Source of the DNA: Wenzhouxiangellaceae bacterium | Lineage (GTDB): Bacteria > Pseudomonadota > Gammaproteobacteria > Xanthomonadales > Wenzhouxiangellaceae | Direction of reading: 5' to 3' | DNA length: 49,788 nucleotides | NCBI GenBank assembly: GCA_007695005.1 | Contig: REEQ01000052.1 | Location: 1-49,788 of the forward strand | In this document: positions 14,361 to 23,959 of the stretch, one piece after another | Numbering within the stretch: the first letter of the stretch is position 1 | How the letters are laid out: the number at the start of each line of letters is the position of its first letter | Notes under the pieces: model-generated | Told to the model about the DNA's origin: nothing | The model's database searches: none | The model's input: the letters and a program-made list of their open reading frames with translations, nothing else | Program-made: the position numbers and the translations under genes

Positions 14361-15266
14361 TTGTTGAGCAGGCAGGAAAACGCTGCGCAGCCCTTCGCGC
14401 AGCGCGTTGACAGCATCATCAAACGGGTGGAAGCCTGCCTGGACGAGCATCTGGCCGGCAGCGACCAGCTCAGCCATGCCATGGCCTACAGTGTGTTCAA
14501 CGGCGGCAAGCGCCTGCGGCCGCTGCTGGTGCATGCCAGCGGCGAGTTGCTCGATATCGATCCCGATCTGCTCCTTGCGCCCGCTTGCGCGGTGGAATTG
14601 ATTCACTGCTATTCGCTGGTCCATGACGATTTGCCGGCAATGGATGACGATGCGCTCAGGCGCGGCCGACCCACCACCCATCTCCAGTTCGATGAAGCAA
14701 CGGCGATACTCGCTGGCGATGCGCTGCAGGCCATGGCCTTCGAGATTCTGGCCAGTGAACCGGCCTTGACCGCACGCCCGAATTCGGCCCTGCGGATGTG
14801 CGCCACCCTGGCTCGCGCCTGTGGTGCCCAAGGCATGGCCGGCGGTCAGGCCCTGGACCTGGACATGGAGGGCCAGCGGCCGGACAAGACAGCGCTGGAA
14901 CACATGTTTGCGCTAAAGACCGGCGCCCTGATACGGGCCTCGATCCTGCTGCCAGCCTGCCTCAGGCCCGAGCTGCCCGCCGCAGCGCATGCTGATCTGA
15001 CCAAGTTCGCCGACTGTCTCGGCCTGGGTTTTCAGATCTGTGACGATCTGCTCGACATCGAAGGAGAGACCGCCGTCATCGGCAAGACCGCCGGCTCTGA
15101 CCAGGCCCTGGACAAGGCCACCTGGCCGGCACTGTTCGGGTGCGACCCGGCTCGAAGCCGAATTGCCGAACTGGCCGCGGAGGCCAGCATCTGCCTGGAT
15201 CGAGTCGGCGGCAATACCGAAGCGCTGAGCTGGCTGACCGACCGCCTCCTCAATCGCGATCGTTAA
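14361..15266 (+). CDS. ispA: Farnesyl/geranyl diphosphate synthase
   Basis: A short-chain trans-isoprenyl diphosphate synthase that condenses isopentenyl diphosphate with allylic diphosphates, feeding quinone and undecaprenyl synthesis. It has [10 protein letters not shown], the first aspartate-rich motif [10 protein letters not shown] followed by [16 protein letters not shown] and the second motif [11 protein letters not shown]. The 301-aa size and the two residues inserted in the first motif fit IspA. The best start is TTG at 14361, with GGAG five bases upstream. The usual xseB and dxs neighbours are not adjacent. Its last 17 bp overlap the convergent queC. Confidence 0.95.
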   Translation: MLSRQENAAQPFAQRVDSIIKRVEACLDEHLAGSDQLSHAMAYSVFNGGKRLRPLLVHASGELLDIDPDLLLAPACAVELIHCYSLVHDDLPAMDDDALRRGRPTTHLQFDEATAILAGDALQAMAFEILASEPALTARPNSALRMCATLARACGAQGMAGGQALDLDMEGQRPDKTALEHMFALKTGALIRASILLPACLRPELPAAAHADLTKFADCLGLGFQICDDLLDIEGETAVIGKTAGSDQALDKATWPALFGCDPARSRIAELAAEASICLDRVGGNTEALSWLTDRLLNRDR

Positions 15267-15963
15267 CCTCTTTTCTTTGCATCAGAGAGGCATAACGCGT
15301 CGGGTCCGGAATGCCGGCCTGCTCAAAGCCCTGACGGCGCAGCCGGCAGGAGTCGCAGCGGCCACAGGCACGACCCTCCGCATCAGCCTGGTAGCAGGAC
15401 ACGGTAAGCGCGTAATCAACCCCGAGCGCCACACCGCGACGAATGATGTCTGCCTTGCTCAGGTGAATCAGCGGCGTGTGCACGGCGAAACGACTGCCCT
15501 CCACCCCCGCCTTGGTCGCAACCTGGCACAGCGCCTCGAAGGCGGCGATGAACTGCGGCCGACAGTCCGGATAGCCGGAGTAATCCACCGCATTGACGCC
15601 GATCCAGAGATCAGTGGCCGCCAGCACTTCGGCATAGCCCAGCGCCAGGCTTAGCATCAGGGTATTGCGGGCCGGGACATAGGTGACCGGAATCCCTTCT
15701 CCCGGCTCGGTAGGCACCTCGATGTCATCGGTCAGGGCCGAGCCGCCGATGGCCCGCAGGTCAACGCCCAGGACCTTGTGCGAGTGGGCGCCCAGCGCCG
15801 TGCTGACGCGCTTGGCAGCGACCAGCTCGGCGCGATGCCGCTGGCCGTAATCAACAGCGAGGGTGTGGCAAACATGGCCCGCAGCGCGGGCCTCGGCCAG
15901 CACCGTAGCCGAATCGAGGCCACCGGAGAGCAGGATCACGGCCGGGCGGGACGACTGAGACAT
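15250..15963 (-). CDS. queC: 7-cyano-7-deazaguanine synthase QueC
   Basis: An ATP-dependent enzyme of queuosine biosynthesis that converts 7-carboxy-7-deazaguanine to preQ0. It begins with the PP-loop motif [13 protein letters not shown], contains DYGQRH and [12 protein letters not shown], and ends with the zinc-binding cysteines [21 protein letters not shown] start it at the ATG of MSQSSRP (15963), which has AGGA eight bases upstream; a 14-codon extension in frame lacks support. The length of 237 aa is typical. It is convergent with ispA (17-bp overlap) and divergent from the CBS-domain gene. No other queuosine genes are in the window. Confidence 0.96.
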   Translation of the reverse strand: MSQSSRPAVILLSGGLDSATVLAEARAAGHVCHTLAVDYGQRHRAELVAAKRVSTALGAHSHKVLGVDLRAIGGSALTDDIEVPTEPGEGIPVTYVPARNTLMLSLALGYAEVLAATDLWIGVNAVDYSGYPDCRPQFIAAFEALCQVATKAGVEGSRFAVHTPLIHLSKADIIRRGVALGVDYALTVSCYQADAEGRACGRCDSCRLRRQGFEQAGIPDPTRYASLMQRKEVNDRD

Positions 15964-16029
15964 GGCTTGTTTCCTGAGCGGTGCAAAGCGTGCATGGTAA
16001 GCCACTGTCGTGGCCTTCAGGCATCGGGC

Positions 16030-16035
16030 TATACT
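16030..16035 (+). promoter_or_regulatory. Possible -10 element (TATACT) upstream of the CBS-domain gene
   Basis: TATACT lies 39 bp before the start codon, in the short divergent spacer. I see no good -35 hexamer at the matching distance, so this is only a suggestion. Confidence 0.25.
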
Positions 16036-16073
16036 GATTCTCCCGTACGATCCCTGACTCCAAGGAGCCAGCC

Positions 16074-16502
16074 ATGCACAATGTTCAGCACATTCTTGAT
16101 GACAAGGGTCACGAGATCATCTCCGTCGCGCCCGATGAAATGGTCATCGAGGCGGTCAAACGCATGGCCGAAAAGAGCATTGGCGCCCTGCTGGTGCTTG
16201 CCGACGGCGAAGTCAAGGGCATGTTTTCGGAGCGTGATTATGCGCGCAAGGTCATCCTCGCGGGCCGGGCATCGCGTGAAACCCGGGTCGAGGAAGTCAT
16301 GACGTCGCCGGTGATCACGATTTCGCCACTGCTGACCGCTGCCGAGGGGCTGGAACTGATGACGCGCAAGCGTATCCGCCACCTGCCCGTGATCGATGAG
16401 GGCAAGCTTGTCGGAATGGTGTCGATCGGCGATCTGGTCAACGCCGTGATCGACGACCAGCGCGTACTGATCGAGCAGCTGGAAGCCTACGTGCGCGGCT
16501 GA
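16074..16502 (+). CDS. CBS-pair domain protein
   Basis: The whole 142-aa protein is a tandem CBS (Bateman) module. CBS1 covers about residues 8-65 ([32 protein letters not shown]) and CBS2 about 75-132 ([33 protein letters not shown]). Such stand-alone modules bind adenine nucleotides and often sense energy state, but the partner is unknown. A strong ribosome site (AAGGAG) lies eight bases before the ATG. It stands alone between queC and the nqr operon. Confidence 0.92.
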   Translation: MHNVQHILDDKGHEIISVAPDEMVIEAVKRMAEKSIGALLVLADGEVKGMFSERDYARKVILAGRASRETRVEEVMTSPVITISPLLTAAEGLELMTRKRIRHLPVIDEGKLVGMVSIGDLVNAVIDDQRVLIEQLEAYVRG

Positions 16503-16641
16503 TCCGGCACCCGCTCCTCGACCCTGATCGGTCGCCAAAAGACAACAAGTCAGTTAAAAGTTGGTCAAAATCACTGGCTTTGGACGGCGATTTTTGGGAA
16601 AATAGCGGGTCGAGTATTCGCTTTCTGGTTGATTAGACACC

Positions 16642-17994
16642 ATGATCCGCATTCGGAAGGGTATGGACCTGCCGCTGGCAGGCGCGCCCGAACAGAAGAT
16701 TTCCAGCGCCAACCCGGTTCGCCGCGTCGCCCTGCTCGGCGGCGACTACCCGGGCATGCGCCCAACCCTGCATGTCGCCGAAGGCGACCGGGTCAAACGC
16801 GGTCAGCTCATCTTCGACGACAAGAAGACCGAGGGCGTTCGCTACACTGCCCCGGCGGCCGGGCGGGTCGTGGCGATCAACCGCGGTGCCAAGCGCTTCA
16901 TGCAATCGGTGGTCATCGACACCACCGACGGCGATGGCGATCAGCCGTTTGAAGCCTGGCGGGAAGGCCTGGTCGCCAGTACCGACGGCGATCAGATCCG
17001 CAAGCTTTTGATCGAATCCGGGCAATGGACCGCCATTCGCACCCGGCCCTTCGGCCAGGTGCCGGCAGTCGACAGCCAGCCGGACGCGATCTTCGTGCCG
17101 GCCATGGATACCAACCCGCTGGCGCCCGATCCCGAAGTGATCATCAGCGAGCAGCCAGAGGCTTTCCGCAATGGACTTCGCGCCCTGTCCTGCCTGACGG
17201 AAGGGCCGGTCTGGCTGTGCCGGGCCGATGGCTCCAGCCTGGAAAGCTTCGCCGAGGGCAATATCCGCGAAGAAAGCTTCGCCGGGCCGCACCCCGCAGG
17301 CAACCCCAGTACACACATTCACTTCCTGCATCCGGTCAGCCGGCATAGGGAAGTGTGGGTGGTCGGCTATCAGGACGTGATCGCCATCGGCAAACTGCTG
17401 GCTACTGGCAAGCTGTACACCGACCGCGTCGTCGCCCTGTGCGGCCCCCGGGCCAAGCAGCCGCGCCTGGTTCGCACCCGCTTGGGCGCGGCCATGGAAG
17501 ACATCTGTCGCGACGAGATGATCGGCGAACCGGAGGACAACCGTGTCGTCTCGGGCTCGGTTTTCAATGGCCACCACGCACGTGGACCGCTGGCCTTCCT
17601 GAGCCGCCTGGCCAACCAGGTCACGATTCTGCGTGAGGGCAACGACCGCCGCATGTTCGGCTATCTGTCGCCTGGCCTGAAGCGGCACTCGGCGATGAAC
17701 ATCTACCTGTCGAAGCTGTGGCCAGGCAAGCGCCTCGAGCTCGACACCAGCACCAATGGCAGCGAGCGCGCCATGGTGCCATTGGGGCAGTACGAGAAGG
17801 TTATGCCGCTCGATATCCTGCCCACCCAGCTGCTGCGCTCGCTGATCGTCGGCGACATCGAAATGGCCGAGTCACTCGGCGCACTGGAACTGGTCGAAGA
17901 GGACCTGGCCCTGTGCACCTATGTGTGTGTCGGCAAGTACGAGTACGGCCCGATCCTCCGTGACAACCTCGAACGCATACAGAAGGAAGGTTAA
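16642..17994 (+). CDS. nqrA: Na+-translocating NADH:quinone oxidoreductase subunit A
   Basis: NqrA is the peripheral cytoplasmic subunit of the sodium-pumping Nqr complex, thought to take part in quinone interaction. The 450-aa protein starts IRKGMDLPLAGAPEQ and has the biotinyl/barrel-sandwich-like segment KRGQLIFDDKKTEGVRYTAPA. It also has HPAGNPSTHIHFLHPV and the C-terminal ALELVEEDLALCTYVC with GKYEYGPILRDNLE. It opens the operon nqrABCDEF-apbE-nqrM. The 139-bp leader has an AT-rich tract near 16590-16605 that could hold the promoter, but I cannot fix it. The ribosome site is weak. Confidence 0.97.
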   Translation: MIRIRKGMDLPLAGAPEQKISSANPVRRVALLGGDYPGMRPTLHVAEGDRVKRGQLIFDDKKTEGVRYTAPAAGRVVAINRGAKRFMQSVVIDTTDGDGDQPFEAWREGLVASTDGDQIRKLLIESGQWTAIRTRPFGQVPAVDSQPDAIFVPAMDTNPLAPDPEVIISEQPEAFRNGLRALSCLTEGPVWLCRADGSSLESFAEGNIREESFAGPHPAGNPSTHIHFLHPVSRHREVWVVGYQDVIAIGKLLATGKLYTDRVVALCGPRAKQPRLVRTRLGAAMEDICRDEMIGEPEDNRVVSGSVFNGHHARGPLAFLSRLANQVTILREGNDRRMFGYLSPGLKRHSAMNIYLSKLWPGKRLELDTSTNGSERAMVPLGQYEKVMPLDILPTQLLRSLIVGDIEMAESLGALELVEEDLALCTYVCVGKYEYGPILRDNLERIQKEG

Positions 17995-19251
17995 GTGGGA
18001 CTCCGCGCTTACATAGACCGGCGCATCGCGCCGCACTTCGAGAAAGGTGGCAAGTACGAACGCTTTTACGTGTTCTACGAGATGTTCGACACCATGCTCT
18101 ACAGCCCGTCGAGCACGACCCGCGCCACCGCCCATGTCCGCGACGGTCTTGACCTGAAGCGGGTCATGATGACCGTTTGGTTCGCCGCCCTGCCGGCCCT
18201 GATTTTCGGCATGTTCAATGTCGGCTACCAGGCCAACCTGCAGATCACGGAGTTCGGCTATGCGCCGATCGAAGGCTGGCGCACCGATCTGGTGGCGATG
18301 CTGGCCGGTTTCGACCATACCAACTGGCTGCACAACTTCATCCATGGGGCCGTCTACTACGTGCCGATCTTCATCGTCACCTACCTTGGCGGCTTCATCT
18401 GGGAAGGCCTGTTCGCCTGGAAGCGGGGCCATGAAGTCAACGAAGGCTTCTTCGTCACCGGCATCTTGTTCACCCTGATTCTGCCGCCGACCATTCCGCT
18501 GTGGATGGTATTTCTCGGCATCAGCTTCGGCGTGGTACTGGGCAAGGAAGTTTTTGGCGGCACCGGCAAGAACTTCCTCAATCCGGCCCTGACCGGGCGC
18601 GCCTTCCTGTTCTTCGCCTACCCCGCTTATCTGTCCGGGGACTCGATCTGGACTGCCGTTGACGGATTCTCCGGCCCGACACCGTTGGCCCTGGCTGCCA
18701 CCGGGGACCTCGACTTCAGCGTTGGTCTGACCGAAAACGCCGCCACCATACCCGAAGTCGACCTGACCTGGATGCAGACCGCACTCGGCGGCATCCAGGG
18801 CTCGATCGGCGAGACTTCGACCCTGCTGATCGCCCTGGGCGCACTGGTCCTGCTGACTACGCGTATTGCCTCGTGGCGGATCATGCTCAGCGTACTGCTC
18901 GGCATGATCGCGATGAGCCTGGTCCTGAACCTGGCCGGCAGCGACACCAATCCGATGTTCGCCATGCCCTGGTACTGGCATCTGACCGTGGGCGGCTTTG
19001 CCTTCGGCCTGGTGTACATGGCGACCGACCCGGTGTCGGCATCGATGACTGACATCGGCAAGTACATCTTCGGTGCCTTGATTGGCGTCATGGCTGTCCT
19101 GATTCGGGTCGTGAACCCGGCCTTCCCGGAGGGCATGATGCTGGCCATTCTGTTTGCCAACCTATGCGCCCCGCTGATCGACTACATGGTCGTCAAGGCC
19201 AACATCGCCCGCCGGCGCAACCGTTTGCAGGAGGCCGTCAGTGAAGGATAA
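17995..19251 (+). CDS. nqrB: Na+-translocating NADH:quinone oxidoreductase subunit B
   Basis: A 418-aa multi-helix membrane subunit that carries a covalently bound FMN and riboflavin and is central to Na+ transport. It shows the long N-terminal region with DTMLYSPSSTT, GGTGKNFLNPALTGRAF, GSDTNPMFAMPWYWH and GFAFGLVYMATDPVSAS. The flavinylation site is DGFSGPT, Thr229, with Pro where the usual ApbE target motif has Ala. Translation starts at GTG 17995, directly abutting the nqrA stop, and the gene overlaps nqrC by 11 bp. Confidence 0.97.
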   Translation: MGLRAYIDRRIAPHFEKGGKYERFYVFYEMFDTMLYSPSSTTRATAHVRDGLDLKRVMMTVWFAALPALIFGMFNVGYQANLQITEFGYAPIEGWRTDLVAMLAGFDHTNWLHNFIHGAVYYVPIFIVTYLGGFIWEGLFAWKRGHEVNEGFFVTGILFTLILPPTIPLWMVFLGISFGVVLGKEVFGGTGKNFLNPALTGRAFLFFAYPAYLSGDSIWTAVDGFSGPTPLALAATGDLDFSVGLTENAATIPEVDLTWMQTALGGIQGSIGETSTLLIALGALVLLTTRIASWRIMLSVLLGMIAMSLVLNLAGSDTNPMFAMPWYWHLTVGGFAFGLVYMATDPVSASMTDIGKYIFGALIGVMAVLIRVVNPAFPEGMMLAILFANLCAPLIDYMVVKANIARRRNRLQEAVSEG

Positions 19252-20023
19252 AAACAGTATTTCCAATACGATCAAGGTGGCTACCGGGGTTTGCCTGGTG
19301 GCTGCGATCATCGTGTCAACGGCTGCGGTCACCCTGCGTCCGCACCAGGAAGAAAACCGCAACGCTTTCCGTCAGCTTAACGTGCTGCAGGCTGCGGGCA
19401 TGTTCACGCCCGGCATGGACGTGGCGGCCGCTTTCGAGCGCATCGAGCGTCGTTTCATCGAGTTCGAAACCGGTGAGTATGTCGAACTGGACGCGAGTTT
19501 CGACCCGGTCCGGGCTGCGCGCGATCCCGCCCGCAGTCGCGCCCTGCAGGAGGACCCGGCAGGGATCGGTCGCCAGGCCCGTTATGGTGAGGTATTCCTG
19601 GCCCGAGACGAAGACGGCGAACTCACCCGGGTGATCTTCCCGGTTCACGGTTATGGTCTGTGGTCGACCATGTACGGCTTCATCGCCCTGGAACCCGATC
19701 TCAACACCATCGCCGGCATCAGCTTCTTTGATCACGGTGAAACGCCCGGCCTGGGCGGCGAGATTGAAAACCCGAGCTGGCAGCAGAACTGGGTCGGGAC
19801 TCGCCTGCGCAATGAGCAGGGCGACCTGGTTTTCCGGGTTGATCGCGGCCGCACGCCCGAGGGCGTTCCAGATGCCGACTACCGGATCGACGGCCTGTCC
19901 GGCGCCACTATCACCGCCAACGGCGTCCAGGCCATGGTCCGCTTCTGGTTCGGTGCGCAAGGCTACGAAGCCTACCTGCGCCGTCTTGGCGAACAACTGA
20001 ACAACGCAGAGGTGTTGATCTGA
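19241..20023 (+). CDS. nqrC: Na+-translocating NADH:quinone oxidoreductase subunit C
   Basis: A 260-aa subunit with one N-terminal membrane helix (about residues 11-32) and a periplasmic FMN-binding domain. FMN is attached by ApbE to Thr223 in the canonical motif [28 protein letters not shown] and [14 protein letters not shown] are also characteristic. The start is GTG at 19241, inside the end of nqrB, with AGGAGG well placed. The stop shares one base with the nqrD start (TGATG), suggesting tight translational coupling. Confidence 0.97.
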   Translation: MKDKNSISNTIKVATGVCLVAAIIVSTAAVTLRPHQEENRNAFRQLNVLQAAGMFTPGMDVAAAFERIERRFIEFETGEYVELDASFDPVRAARDPARSRALQEDPAGIGRQARYGEVFLARDEDGELTRVIFPVHGYGLWSTMYGFIALEPDLNTIAGISFFDHGETPGLGGEIENPSWQQNWVGTRLRNEQGDLVFRVDRGRTPEGVPDADYRIDGLSGATITANGVQAMVRFWFGAQGYEAYLRRLGEQLNNAEVLI

Positions 20024-20691
20024 TGTCCGAGCACAAACCCCGCGAGGTGCTGCTGGCACCCATCTTCGCCAACAACCCGATCGCACTGCAGATCCTCGGC
20101 ATCTGCTCGGCGCTGGCGATCACGACCAAGATGAGCACCACGGTGACCATGTGCATCGCGGTGATATTCGTGATGACCTTCTCGAATTTCTTCGTGTCGC
20201 TGATCCGGAACATCATTCCGTCCAACATTCGCATCATCGTCCAGATGACCATCATCACCGCGCTGGTGATTCTGGTCGATCAGGTGCTGCAGGCCTTTGC
20301 TTTCCAGCTTTCGCGCGAACTCAGCGTGTTTGTCGGACTGATCATCACCAACTGTATCGTCATGGGTCGCGCGGAAGCCTTCGCCATGCAGAACCCACCG
20401 CTGATCTCGGCTGTGGACGGCTTCGGCAATGCGCTCGGTTACTCGGTCGTGCTGTTGATCGTCGGTTTCTGTCGAGAGTTGTTCGGTTCCGGCAGCCTGT
20501 TCGGTGTCCAGATCATGCCGCTGAGCACCGAGGGTGGCTGGTACGTCGCCAACGGCCTGATGCTGCTGCCGCCGAGTGCTTTCTTCCTGATCGCCGGGTT
20601 CATCTGGGTGCTGCGTACTTTCCGTACCGAGCAGGTCGAGAGCGAAGAGTTTGAAATTGGCCCCAACACCCGGGTCAGCCCGGCATTCTGA
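20023..20691 (+). CDS. nqrD: Na+-translocating NADH:quinone oxidoreductase subunit D
   Basis: A 222-aa integral membrane subunit with about six helices, one half of the pseudo-symmetric NqrD/NqrE pair. That pair coordinates an intramembrane iron centre through one Cys from each of two half-helices per subunit. Family markers are [22 protein letters not shown], with the Cys in ILGICSAL, and [14 protein letters not shown]. The sequence [15 protein letters not shown] follows. It starts on the last base of nqrC and ends 14 bp before nqrE. Confidence 0.97.
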   Translation: MSEHKPREVLLAPIFANNPIALQILGICSALAITTKMSTTVTMCIAVIFVMTFSNFFVSLIRNIIPSNIRIIVQMTIITALVILVDQVLQAFAFQLSRELSVFVGLIITNCIVMGRAEAFAMQNPPLISAVDGFGNALGYSVVLLIVGFCRELFGSGSLFGVQIMPLSTEGGWYVANGLMLLPPSAFFLIAGFIWVLRTFRTEQVESEEFEIGPNTRVSPAF

Positions 20692-20705
20692 GGACGAAGT
20701 AGATC

Positions 20706-21326
20706 ATGTTTGAGGAATACCTGAGCCTGTTCATACGGGCCGTCTTCGTTGAAAACCTTGCCTTGGCCTTCTTCCTGGGCATGTGTACTTTCCTGGCCAT
20801 TTCCAAGAAAGTCGAGACCGCCTTTGGCCTGGGCGTTGCCGTCATTGTCATTCTCGCCCTGACGGTGCCGATCAACAACCTGGTCCTGCACAACTTCCTG
20901 GATGAGGGCGCGCTGGCCTGGACCGGTATTGCCGCGCTGGAGACCGTCGACCTGCGCTTCCTCGGCCTGATGTGCTACATCGGCCTGATTGCCGCTTCAG
21001 TGCAGATCCTTGAAATGGTGCTCGACAAGTACGTCCCTGCCCTGTACAACGCCCTGGGCGTGTTTTTGCCGCTGATTACGGTGAACTGCGCCATCCTCGG
21101 CGGCAGCCTGTTCATGGTCGAGCGCAATTACGATTTCGGTGAGTCCGTGGTATTCGGTTTTGGCGGCGGCGTCGGTTGGGCACTGGCCATCGTCCTGCTG
21201 GCCGCGATTCGCGAAAAACTCAAGTACAGCGACGTTCCGCACGGCCTGCGCGGACTTGGCATCGTCTTCCTGATTACTGGTCTCATGTCGCTGGGTTTCA
21301 TGTCATTCGCCGGGGTACAACTGTAA
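20706..21326 (+). CDS. nqrE: Na+-translocating NADH:quinone oxidoreductase subunit E
   Basis: A 206-aa membrane subunit, homologous to NqrD and RnfA. It opens with [20 protein letters not shown] and has the Cys-containing half-helix [14 protein letters not shown]. The second Cys is in [13 protein letters not shown], and the C-terminus has [26 protein letters not shown] precedes the ATG. The stop overlaps the nqrF start by one base (TAATG). Confidence 0.97.
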   Translation: MFEEYLSLFIRAVFVENLALAFFLGMCTFLAISKKVETAFGLGVAVIVILALTVPINNLVLHNFLDEGALAWTGIAALETVDLRFLGLMCYIGLIAASVQILEMVLDKYVPALYNALGVFLPLITVNCAILGGSLFMVERNYDFGESVVFGFGGGVGWALAIVLLAAIREKLKYSDVPHGLRGLGIVFLITGLMSLGFMSFAGVQL

Positions 21327-22558
21327 TGTTCGTGGAAATCACCGCCGGAGTCATCATGTTCGTCGGCGCCGTGCTGGTCATGGTCGCCCTCATTCTGGTT
21401 GCGCGCTCGCGCCTGGTCAGCACCGGCGAAGTCACCATCGACATCAACGGCGACCCGGAAAAGGCCATCAAGACGCCAGCCGGCAGCAAGCTGCTGGGCA
21501 CCCTGGCCGACGGCGGCATTTTCCTGTCCTCGGCCTGCGGCGGCGGCGGCACCTGCGGCCAGTGCATCTGCAAGGTCATTGAAGGCGGCGGCGAAGCACT
21601 GCCGACCGAGCGCGAAAAACTGACCCGCGGCGAAATCCGCGAGGGCCTGCGCCTGTCCTGCCAGGTCGCGGTCAAGCAGGACATGAAGATCGAGGTCCCG
21701 GAAGAGTTCTTCGGCGTCAAGAAAATCGAGTGCGAAGTCATCTCCAACGACAATGTGGCCACCTTCATCAAGGAGCTGGTGCTGCGTCTGCCCAAGGACC
21801 TGGACATCGAGTTCCGCGCCGGCGGCTTCATGCAGTTCGCCATTCCCGGCTTTGAAGCCCAGTTCGATAACTTCGACATCCCCAAGGAGTATCGCGACGA
21901 CTGGGAACACTTCAATCTGTTCGACCTGAAGCTGAAGAATTCGGCCGAAGAGACGGTACGCGCCTATTCCATGGCCAACTATCCGGAAGAAAAGGGCGTG
22001 TTGAAGTTCAACATCCGCATCGCCACGCCGCCCCCCGGCAAGTCGGATCTGCCGCCGGGCATTGCCTCGACTTTCCTGTTCAATCTGAAGCCGGGCGACA
22101 AGGTCACCGTGTTCGGACCGTTTGGCGAGTTCTTCGCCAAGGACACCGACAACGAGATGGTGTTCATCGGCGGTGGTGCCGGCATGGCGCCGCTGCGCTC
22201 GCACATCTTCGACCAGCTGCTGCGCCTGAACTCCAAGCGCAAGATCACCTTCTGGTACGGTGCGCGCTCGCTGCGCGAAGCCTTCTACGTCGAAGAATTC
22301 AACGAGCTGCAGGAAAAGTTCGACAACTTCACCTGGCACCTGGCCCTGTCCGATCCGCTGCCGGAAGACAACTGGGAAGGCTACAAGGGTTTCATTCACC
22401 AGGTCGCGCTGGACAACTATCTCAACGACCACCCGGCGCCGGAAGACTGCGAGTACTACCTTTGCGGTCCGCCGATGATGAATGCCGCCGTGCTCAAGAT
22501 GCTCGACGATCTGGGCGTGGAACCGGAAAACATCCTGCTCGACGACTTCGGCGGCTGA
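21326..22558 (+). CDS. nqrF: Na+-translocating NADH:quinone oxidoreductase subunit F
   Basis: The electron-entry subunit: it oxidises NADH through FAD and passes electrons to a 2Fe-2S centre. The 410-aa protein has an N-terminal membrane anchor (about residues 5-26) and a ferredoxin domain with Cys71, Cys77, Cys80 and a fourth Cys in RLSCQV. An FAD domain (RAYSMANYP) and an NADH domain ([21 protein letters not shown]) follow. The correct start is the ATG at 21326 overlapping nqrE; an in-frame open extension upstream lies inside nqrE and is not used. Confidence 0.97.
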   Translation: MFVEITAGVIMFVGAVLVMVALILVARSRLVSTGEVTIDINGDPEKAIKTPAGSKLLGTLADGGIFLSSACGGGGTCGQCICKVIEGGGEALPTEREKLTRGEIREGLRLSCQVAVKQDMKIEVPEEFFGVKKIECEVISNDNVATFIKELVLRLPKDLDIEFRAGGFMQFAIPGFEAQFDNFDIPKEYRDDWEHFNLFDLKLKNSAEETVRAYSMANYPEEKGVLKFNIRIATPPPGKSDLPPGIASTFLFNLKPGDKVTVFGPFGEFFAKDTDNEMVFIGGGAGMAPLRSHIFDQLLRLNSKRKITFWYGARSLREAFYVEEFNELQEKFDNFTWHLALSDPLPEDNWEGYKGFIHQVALDNYLNDHPAPEDCEYYLCGPPMMNAAVLKMLDDLGVEPENILLDDFGG

Positions 22559-22560
22559 TC

Positions 22561-23580
22561 ATGCTTGCCCGCACCGCCCTGCCGGTGCTCATCCTGCTGC
22601 TGGCCACGGCCTGCAGCAGGGTGCCGCAGGACCCGATCGTATTGAGCGGCTACACCATGGGCACCACCTGGACGGTGCGCCTGGCCGAACCCCCTGGCGA
22701 ACCCTCCGTGCCGCAACTTCGCGCCGAAATCGAAGCCCTGCTCGAACAGGTCAACGATGAAATGAGCACCTGGCGCGACGATTCCGACATCAGCCGGTTC
22801 AATCACCTGTCCGCCGGTGACGAGATGGTCGTTCCGGAAAGCTTTGCCTTTGTCCTGGAGATGGCGCTGCAGGTCGCTGAACTAACCGACGGTGCCTACG
22901 ATCCAACCGTCGGACCGCTGGTCAACCTCTGGGGCTTCGGCCCGCCGCAGCGTCACGACCGCGCCCCTGACCCTGAGGCCGTTGCGGATGCCCTGGCGCG
23001 CGTTGGTTTCCAGCGCCTGGAGTTTGATCGCGAGCAGCGGCGCCTGGTGCAGCCGGGCGGCCTGTTTCTGGATTTCTCATCCATTGCCAAAGGCTGGGGC
23101 GTGGATGTGCTTGCCGAGTACCTGCTGAGCCAGGGTATCGACAACTTCCTGATTGACATTGGTGGCGATATCCGCAGCCAGGGACAAAGACTGGACGGTC
23201 CCTGGCGCATTGCCATCGAGCGACCTTCACCGGCCACCCGCGAAATACACCAGATCATCGAGCCCGGGACCGCCGCCGTCGTCACCTCGGGCACCTATCG
23301 GCAATTTTTCGAGTCCGATGGCCAGCGCTTTTCCCACACCATCGATCCGCGCAGCGGCTATCCGGTCGACCATCATGCCGTCTCGATCACGGTGATTGCC
23401 GACAATGCGACCTGGGCCGATGCCTGGGCGACCGCGCTGAGTGTGCCGGAACCGGAACACGCTTACCGGATTGCGGTCGAAAACAAGATAGCCGCCCTCT
23501 GGATACTGGAAATCGACGGCGAGCTGCACGAGCGCCATACCGACCGCTTCGCACCGTACCTGGAACTGGAATCAGACTGA
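22561..23580 (+). CDS. apbE: FAD:protein FMN transferase ApbE (lipoprotein)
   Basis: ApbE cleaves FAD and attaches FMN through a phosphoester to Thr in target proteins, here surely NqrB and NqrC. The 339-aa precursor starts MLARTALPVLILLLATACS, a signal peptide with lipobox, so the protein is anchored on the periplasmic side. It has GYTMGTTWTVR, LVNLWGFGP, FLDFSSIAKGWGVD, FLIDIGGDIR and the Mg-site region HTIDPRSGYPV. The ATG at 22561 follows the nqrF stop by two bases. Confidence 0.97.
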   Translation: MLARTALPVLILLLATACSRVPQDPIVLSGYTMGTTWTVRLAEPPGEPSVPQLRAEIEALLEQVNDEMSTWRDDSDISRFNHLSAGDEMVVPESFAFVLEMALQVAELTDGAYDPTVGPLVNLWGFGPPQRHDRAPDPEAVADALARVGFQRLEFDREQRRLVQPGGLFLDFSSIAKGWGVDVLAEYLLSQGIDNFLIDIGGDIRSQGQRLDGPWRIAIERPSPATREIHQIIEPGTAAVVTSGTYRQFFESDGQRFSHTIDPRSGYPVDHHAVSITVIADNATWADAWATALSVPEPEHAYRIAVENKIAALWILEIDGELHERHTDRFAPYLELESD

Positions 23581-23581
23581 C

Positions 23582-23764
23582 ATGCTTACCACGTTCATCC
23601 TCAGCGCCGCACTGATGCTCGTCGTGGTCGCCGCCATGGCGATTGGAGTGATCATGGGGAGGAAACCCATTTCCGGCTCCTGCGGCGGCCTCGGCAGCAA
23701 GGCTGGCTGCCCCTGCGGCCGCAAACCCGGCGACCCCTGCTCGAAAACCTCAGCGCGCTATTGA
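23582..23764 (+). CDS. nqrM: NqrM, Nqr maturation factor (DUF539)
   Basis: A 60-aa protein of the NqrM family, required for assembly of the Nqr complex and believed to deliver iron to the NqrD/NqrE centre. It has a single N-terminal membrane helix (residues 4-24) followed by GRKPISGSCGGL. Cysteines occur at 34, 43, 45 and 53 in the family spacing (SGSCGGL, GCPCGRKPG, PC). The start lies one base after the apbE stop. It completes the operon, which therefore contains every known Nqr-specific gene. Confidence 0.95.
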   Translation: MLTTFILSAALMLVVVAAMAIGVIMGRKPISGSCGGLGSKAGCPCGRKPGDPCSKTSARY

Positions 23765-23844
23765 CCCGGCAATCAAACAGATTGCCGGGTTAATGCCCGG
23801 CCGGAACGGCCGGGACCGCGCAGCGAGGGCCTACACGGACATGT
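23764..23844. repeat. Two-hairpin dispersed element, copy A
   Basis: Hairpin 1 is ACCCGGCAATC (23764-23774), loop AAACA, GATTGCCGGGT (23780-23790). Hairpin 2 is CCCGGCC (23796-23802), loop GGAAC, GGCCGGG (23808-23814). The conserved tail ACCGCGCAGCGA follows, and the element ends near ACATGT (23839-23844). It begins at the nqrM stop codon and could end transcription of the operon, though no T-run follows. A second copy lies at 46466-46550. The rest of the gap to 23960 shows nothing I can name apart from a T6 run near 23934. Confidence 0.8.
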
Positions 23845-23959
23845 GCCGCAAATGCCGTTCAACGAATACCGCAGGTATTTCGTTGCCGAGTTAATAAATT
23901 TTGGGGTGTCGCCCTTCGCAGCTGGCTGAAAGACTTTTTTCTGTTGCCTGACCCGAGGG

